Below are positions 15,196 to 16,904 of a stretch of 16,904 bases of DNA, piece after piece. The notes beneath the pieces were generated by a model. It had not been told where the DNA came from, ran no database searches, and saw only the letters and a list, made by a program, of their open reading frames with translations. The position numbers were made by a program, and so were the translations under genes. This DNA comes from CAZUVQ01 sp964623915 (GTDB lineage Bacteria > Bacillota > Clostridia > UMGS1883 > UMGS1540): positions 1 through 16,904 of the forward strand of contig CAZUVQ010000032.1 of NCBI GenBank assembly GCA_964623915.1, read 5' to 3'. Numbering within the stretch: position 1 is the stretch's first letter; every line of letters starts with the position of its first letter.

Positions 15196-16209
15196 ATGAA
15201 AGCTTTTTTAAAGAGAAAAAATGTTGTGTTTTCGGCAAAAAGATACTTTATTGATGTTTTAGGTGCAATGGCACTCGGTCTTTTTGCATCGCTTCTTATG
15301 GGCACTATATTAGGTACGGTGTATGATAAAACCGGCATCACATTTTTTGCAACAATGAAGGAATATGCAATAGCTGCAACAGGCCCTGCCATGGCTATTG
15401 CAATGGGTTCAGCACTTGCTGCGCCGCCGCTGGTTTTGTTTTCACTTTGTGCAGTAGGATACGGTGCAAATCTTTTGGGTGGGCCGCTGGGGACATTTTT
15501 TGTAGTAGTAGTTGCAACCGAGCTGGGTAAATTGGCATCAAAGGAAACAAAAATAGATATTTTAGTGACCCCTCTTGTAACAATTGCAGCAGGAACGGCA
15601 ATGTCACTGCTCACAGGGCCATTCATAAGCCTTATTATGACCACTTTCGGCAATTTAGTAATGGATTTTACTGTGTTGGAGCCATTTTACATGGGTATTC
15701 TTGTGTCAGTTTCCGTTGGTATTGCGCTGACTTTGCCTATAAGCTCTGCCGCCATTTGCGCTTCTTTAGCTCTCACAGGGCTTGCCGGTGGTGCGGCAAC
15801 AGCCGGCTGCTGCGCCCAGATGGTTGGTTTTGCAGTTATGAGTTTTCGTGAAAATCGATGGGGAGGGATTGTTTCCCAGGGGCTTGGAACATCTATGCTG
15901 CAGATGGGGAACATAGTCAGAAACCCGAAAATATGGATACCGCCTATTCTTGCTTCCGCTGTAACAGGTCCGATTGCGACTTGTGTTTTTAAAATGGAAA
16001 ACGCAGTAGCAATAGCTTCCGGAATGGGAACCTGTGGTCTTGTAGGGCCGATAGGCGTTATTGCAGATAAAAACTTTGGCGGTTTGTTTGATATTACAGG
16101 TCTTATTCTTATTTGCTTTGTTCTTCCCGCTTTGCTGACATGGCTTTTTGCAATGCCCCTTCGTAAAATAGGATGGATAAAGGAAAATGATTTAAAGCTT
16201 AACCTTTAA
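15196..16209 (+). CDS. PfoR-like PTS_EIIC_2 family integral membrane protein
   Basis: This 337-residue, highly hydrophobic protein has about nine or ten membrane segments and is rich in Gly and Ala. MKAFLKRKNVVFSAKRYFID, followed by VLGAMALGLFASLL, resembles the start of the PF13303 group, which includes the Clostridium perfringens PfoR protein and is often annotated as PTS sugar transporter subunit IIC. The motif PISSAAICASLALTGLAGGA is at about 176-195, and GPIGVIADK (about 285-293) is also conserved-looking. No IIA or IIB domain and no phosphorylatable cysteine or histidine module is present, and no PTS partners are nearby, so sugar phosphorylation is doubtful and the substrate is unknown. 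The ATG at 15196 is forced by an in-frame TAG at 15187. The nearest ribosome binding site (AGAAAGG) is 15 bases away, unusually far. Confidence 0.82.
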   Translation: MKAFLKRKNVVFSAKRYFIDVLGAMALGLFASLLMGTILGTVYDKTGITFFATMKEYAIAATGPAMAIAMGSALAAPPLVLFSLCAVGYGANLLGGPLGTFFVVVVATELGKLASKETKIDILVTPLVTIAAGTAMSLLTGPFISLIMTTFGNLVMDFTVLEPFYMGILVSVSVGIALTLPISSAAICASLALTGLAGGAATAGCCAQMVGFAVMSFRENRWGGIVSQGLGTSMLQMGNIVRNPKIWIPPILASAVTGPIATCVFKMENAVAIASGMGTCGLVGPIGVIADKNFGGLFDITGLILICFVLPALLTWLFAMPLRKIGWIKENDLKLNL

Positions 16210-16241
16210 CCAACATTTAACATTTTTGTAATAAAAACCAC

Positions 16242-16270
16242 TTGATTTGTACATATATATAATGTATCAT
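16242..16270 (+). promoter_or_regulatory. Possible promoter for ireB
   Basis: TTGATT (16242-16247), a 17-base spacer and TATCAT (16265-16270) lie 19 bases before the ireB ATG. A perfect TATAAT is also present at 16258-16263 but lacks a -35 at proper distance. Either way ireB probably has its own promoter in the 80-base gap after the PfoR-like gene, where no terminator hairpin is seen. Confidence 0.45.
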
Positions 16271-16289
16271 AATAATGAGGTGATACCAA

Positions 16290-16544
16290 ATGACAGAAAA
16301 TACTGTAAAATTTAACACACAAAACGACAAAACACAAAAAGTTAAGAAAGTTATGGAAGAGGTCTATGCCGCTCTGAAGGAAAAAGGGTATGACCCCGCA
16401 AACCAGATAGTTGGTTATCTCATGAGTGATGACCCCACTTATATAACCAGCCATAATAATGCACGGGGTGTTATAAGCCGTGTCGAACGTGATGAGATTA
16501 TGGAAATGCTTGTTAAGGAATTTCTTACAAGCCTTGAAAACTAA
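16290..16544 (+). CDS. IreB-family regulatory phosphoprotein (YrzL/DUF965, UPF0297)
   Basis: This small cytosolic protein has 84 residues. In enterococci IreB is phosphorylated by the Ser/Thr kinase IreK at threonines near its N-terminus and acts against cephalosporin resistance. Here the N-terminus is MTENTVKFN; T5 in TVKF aligns by eye with the conserved TVRF threonine. The core EVYAALKEKGYDPANQIVGY followed by LMSDDPTYI and the later VERDEIMEMLVKEFL are family hallmarks. The ATG has GAGGTGA 7 bases upstream. The gene usually lies between alaS and ruvX (yrrK); here its visible neighbours are a PfoR-like gene upstream and a converging gene downstream. Its stop codon overlaps that of the converging gene. 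Confidence 0.93.
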   Translation: MTENTVKFNTQNDKTQKVKKVMEEVYAALKEKGYDPANQIVGYLMSDDPTYITSHNNARGVISRVERDEIMEMLVKEFLTSLEN

Positions 16545-16904
16545 TTCTTTTCGATAACGCAGACAACCATTTTGGCAAAAGCTTCTTTCAAGACGGGCAT
16601 TTTAGCCAAGGGCTTTAAAAAATTGCGCAAAGGCTCCTCGCTGTAATATTGTGGAGTTATTGATAGCTCTTGCAAAATCCGGCGATACCTTTTGATTGTC
16701 ATTTTATTGATATACGAAAAATATTCGCTTCCGTCTTTGTTTTTTGAAATGCGGAATAAAACCCTGTCCTGACCATCAGGCAGGGTTTTTACAAGCTCAT
16801 GATAGCTTTCTATCAGTACCTTTTCGGGGAAAAATAAATGAACCCACGGAATAAATATGGAATCTGTGAGGTGTGCGCCCATCGGATGATGGTAGGGCGG
16901 AAAG
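16541..16904 (-). CDS. C-terminal part of a probable class I SAM-dependent methyltransferase (runs off the window)
   Basis: The frame is open from the window edge to a TAG at 16541-16543, about 121 codons; the true start lies beyond 16904, and the internal ATG at 16882 is not a start, since the frame continues upstream as FPPYHHPMGAHLTD. The stretch FIPWVHLFFPEKVLIESYHE and the later NKMTIKRYRRIL resemble the C-terminal extension of clostridial UbiE-like methyltransferases. The SAM-binding fold with its GxGxG motif would be upstream and is not in the window, so substrate and even family are a judgement from memory. It converges on ireB with a 4-base overlap of the two coding regions. Confidence 0.6.
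   Translation of the reverse strand, partial: FPPYHHPMGAHLTDSIFIPWVHLFFPEKVLIESYHELVKTLPDGQDRVLFRISKNKDGSEYFSYINKMTIKRYRRILQELSITPQYYSEEPLRNFLKPLAKMPVLKEAFAKMVVCVIEKN

Noticed and set aside
15183..15254. A 23-codon frame (ATG at 15183) overlapping the start of the PfoR-like gene, considered as a leader peptide
   Set aside because: Its ATG is only 2 bases after AAAGG, too close for normal initiation, and the peptide shows no regulatory codon run.
15186..15653. A 155-codon minus-strand frame opposite the PfoR-like gene
   Set aside because: It is the reverse-strand shadow of a hydrophobic coding region, has a skewed composition, and the plus-strand frame has clear family resemblance.
16206..16454. 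An 82-codon minus-strand frame across the PfoR-ireB gap and ireB
   Set aside because: It lies opposite the clearly conserved IreB coding sequence and has no recognisable features.

Overview
The window looks like part of the chromosome of a low-GC Clostridia-type Firmicute. The bases for this are the AT-rich intergenic regions, strong GGAGG-like ribosome binding sites, near-consensus vegetative promoters with 17-bp spacers, and several typically Firmicute genes: a YybS/DUF2232 protein, a PF12643 MazG-like protein, IreB, a PfoR-like PTS_EIIC_2 protein and TilS-Hpt-FtsH in a row. I cannot name a genus. I see no rRNA, tRNA, CRISPR array, insertion sequence, prophage or origin. Almost the whole window is conserved housekeeping sequence.

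Left block, minus strand, about 7215 down to 1. One apparent operon is read from a promoter at 7187-7215. In transcription order it holds a MazG-like protein, a YybS-family membrane protein, ribosomal protein bL9 (rplI), replicative helicase (dnaB), tRNA-Ile lysidine synthetase (tilS), hypoxanthine phosphoribosyltransferase (hpt), the membrane protease ftsH, and the start of an M18 aminopeptidase that runs off the window. Most of its gaps are below 35 bases; the exceptions are 80 bases before rplI and 91 before ftsH. The 80-base rplI leader carries overlapping, competing inverted repeats. The DHH/GdpP phosphodiesterase gene that commonly separates yybS from rplI in Firmicutes is absent here.

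Middle, 7283-9056. A lone plus-strand aldo/keto reductase has its own near-perfect promoter and converges on a single-gene minus-strand unit. That unit encodes a YcgR-type PilZ protein, a predicted cyclic-di-GMP effector. One strong hairpin between them appears to terminate the PilZ transcript and probably limits both.

Right-centre, minus strand, 14992 down to 9110. A second operon runs pth (peptidyl-tRNA hydrolase), mfd (transcription-repair coupling factor), a secreted parvulin-type peptidyl-prolyl isomerase lipoprotein, and a YebC-type translation factor. It joins ribosome rescue, RNA polymerase rescue/DNA repair, extracytoplasmic folding and translation.

Right end. Divergent from pth is a plus-strand PfoR-like membrane protein. 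Its roughly 85-base leader can form a compact pseudoknot that competes with its ribosome binding site, making it the best candidate in the window for an undescribed cis-regulatory RNA. Next comes ireB, away from its usual alaS/ruvX neighbours as far as can be seen. Its stop codon overlaps the stop codon of a converging, truncated gene that looks like the C-terminal part of a SAM-dependent methyltransferase.
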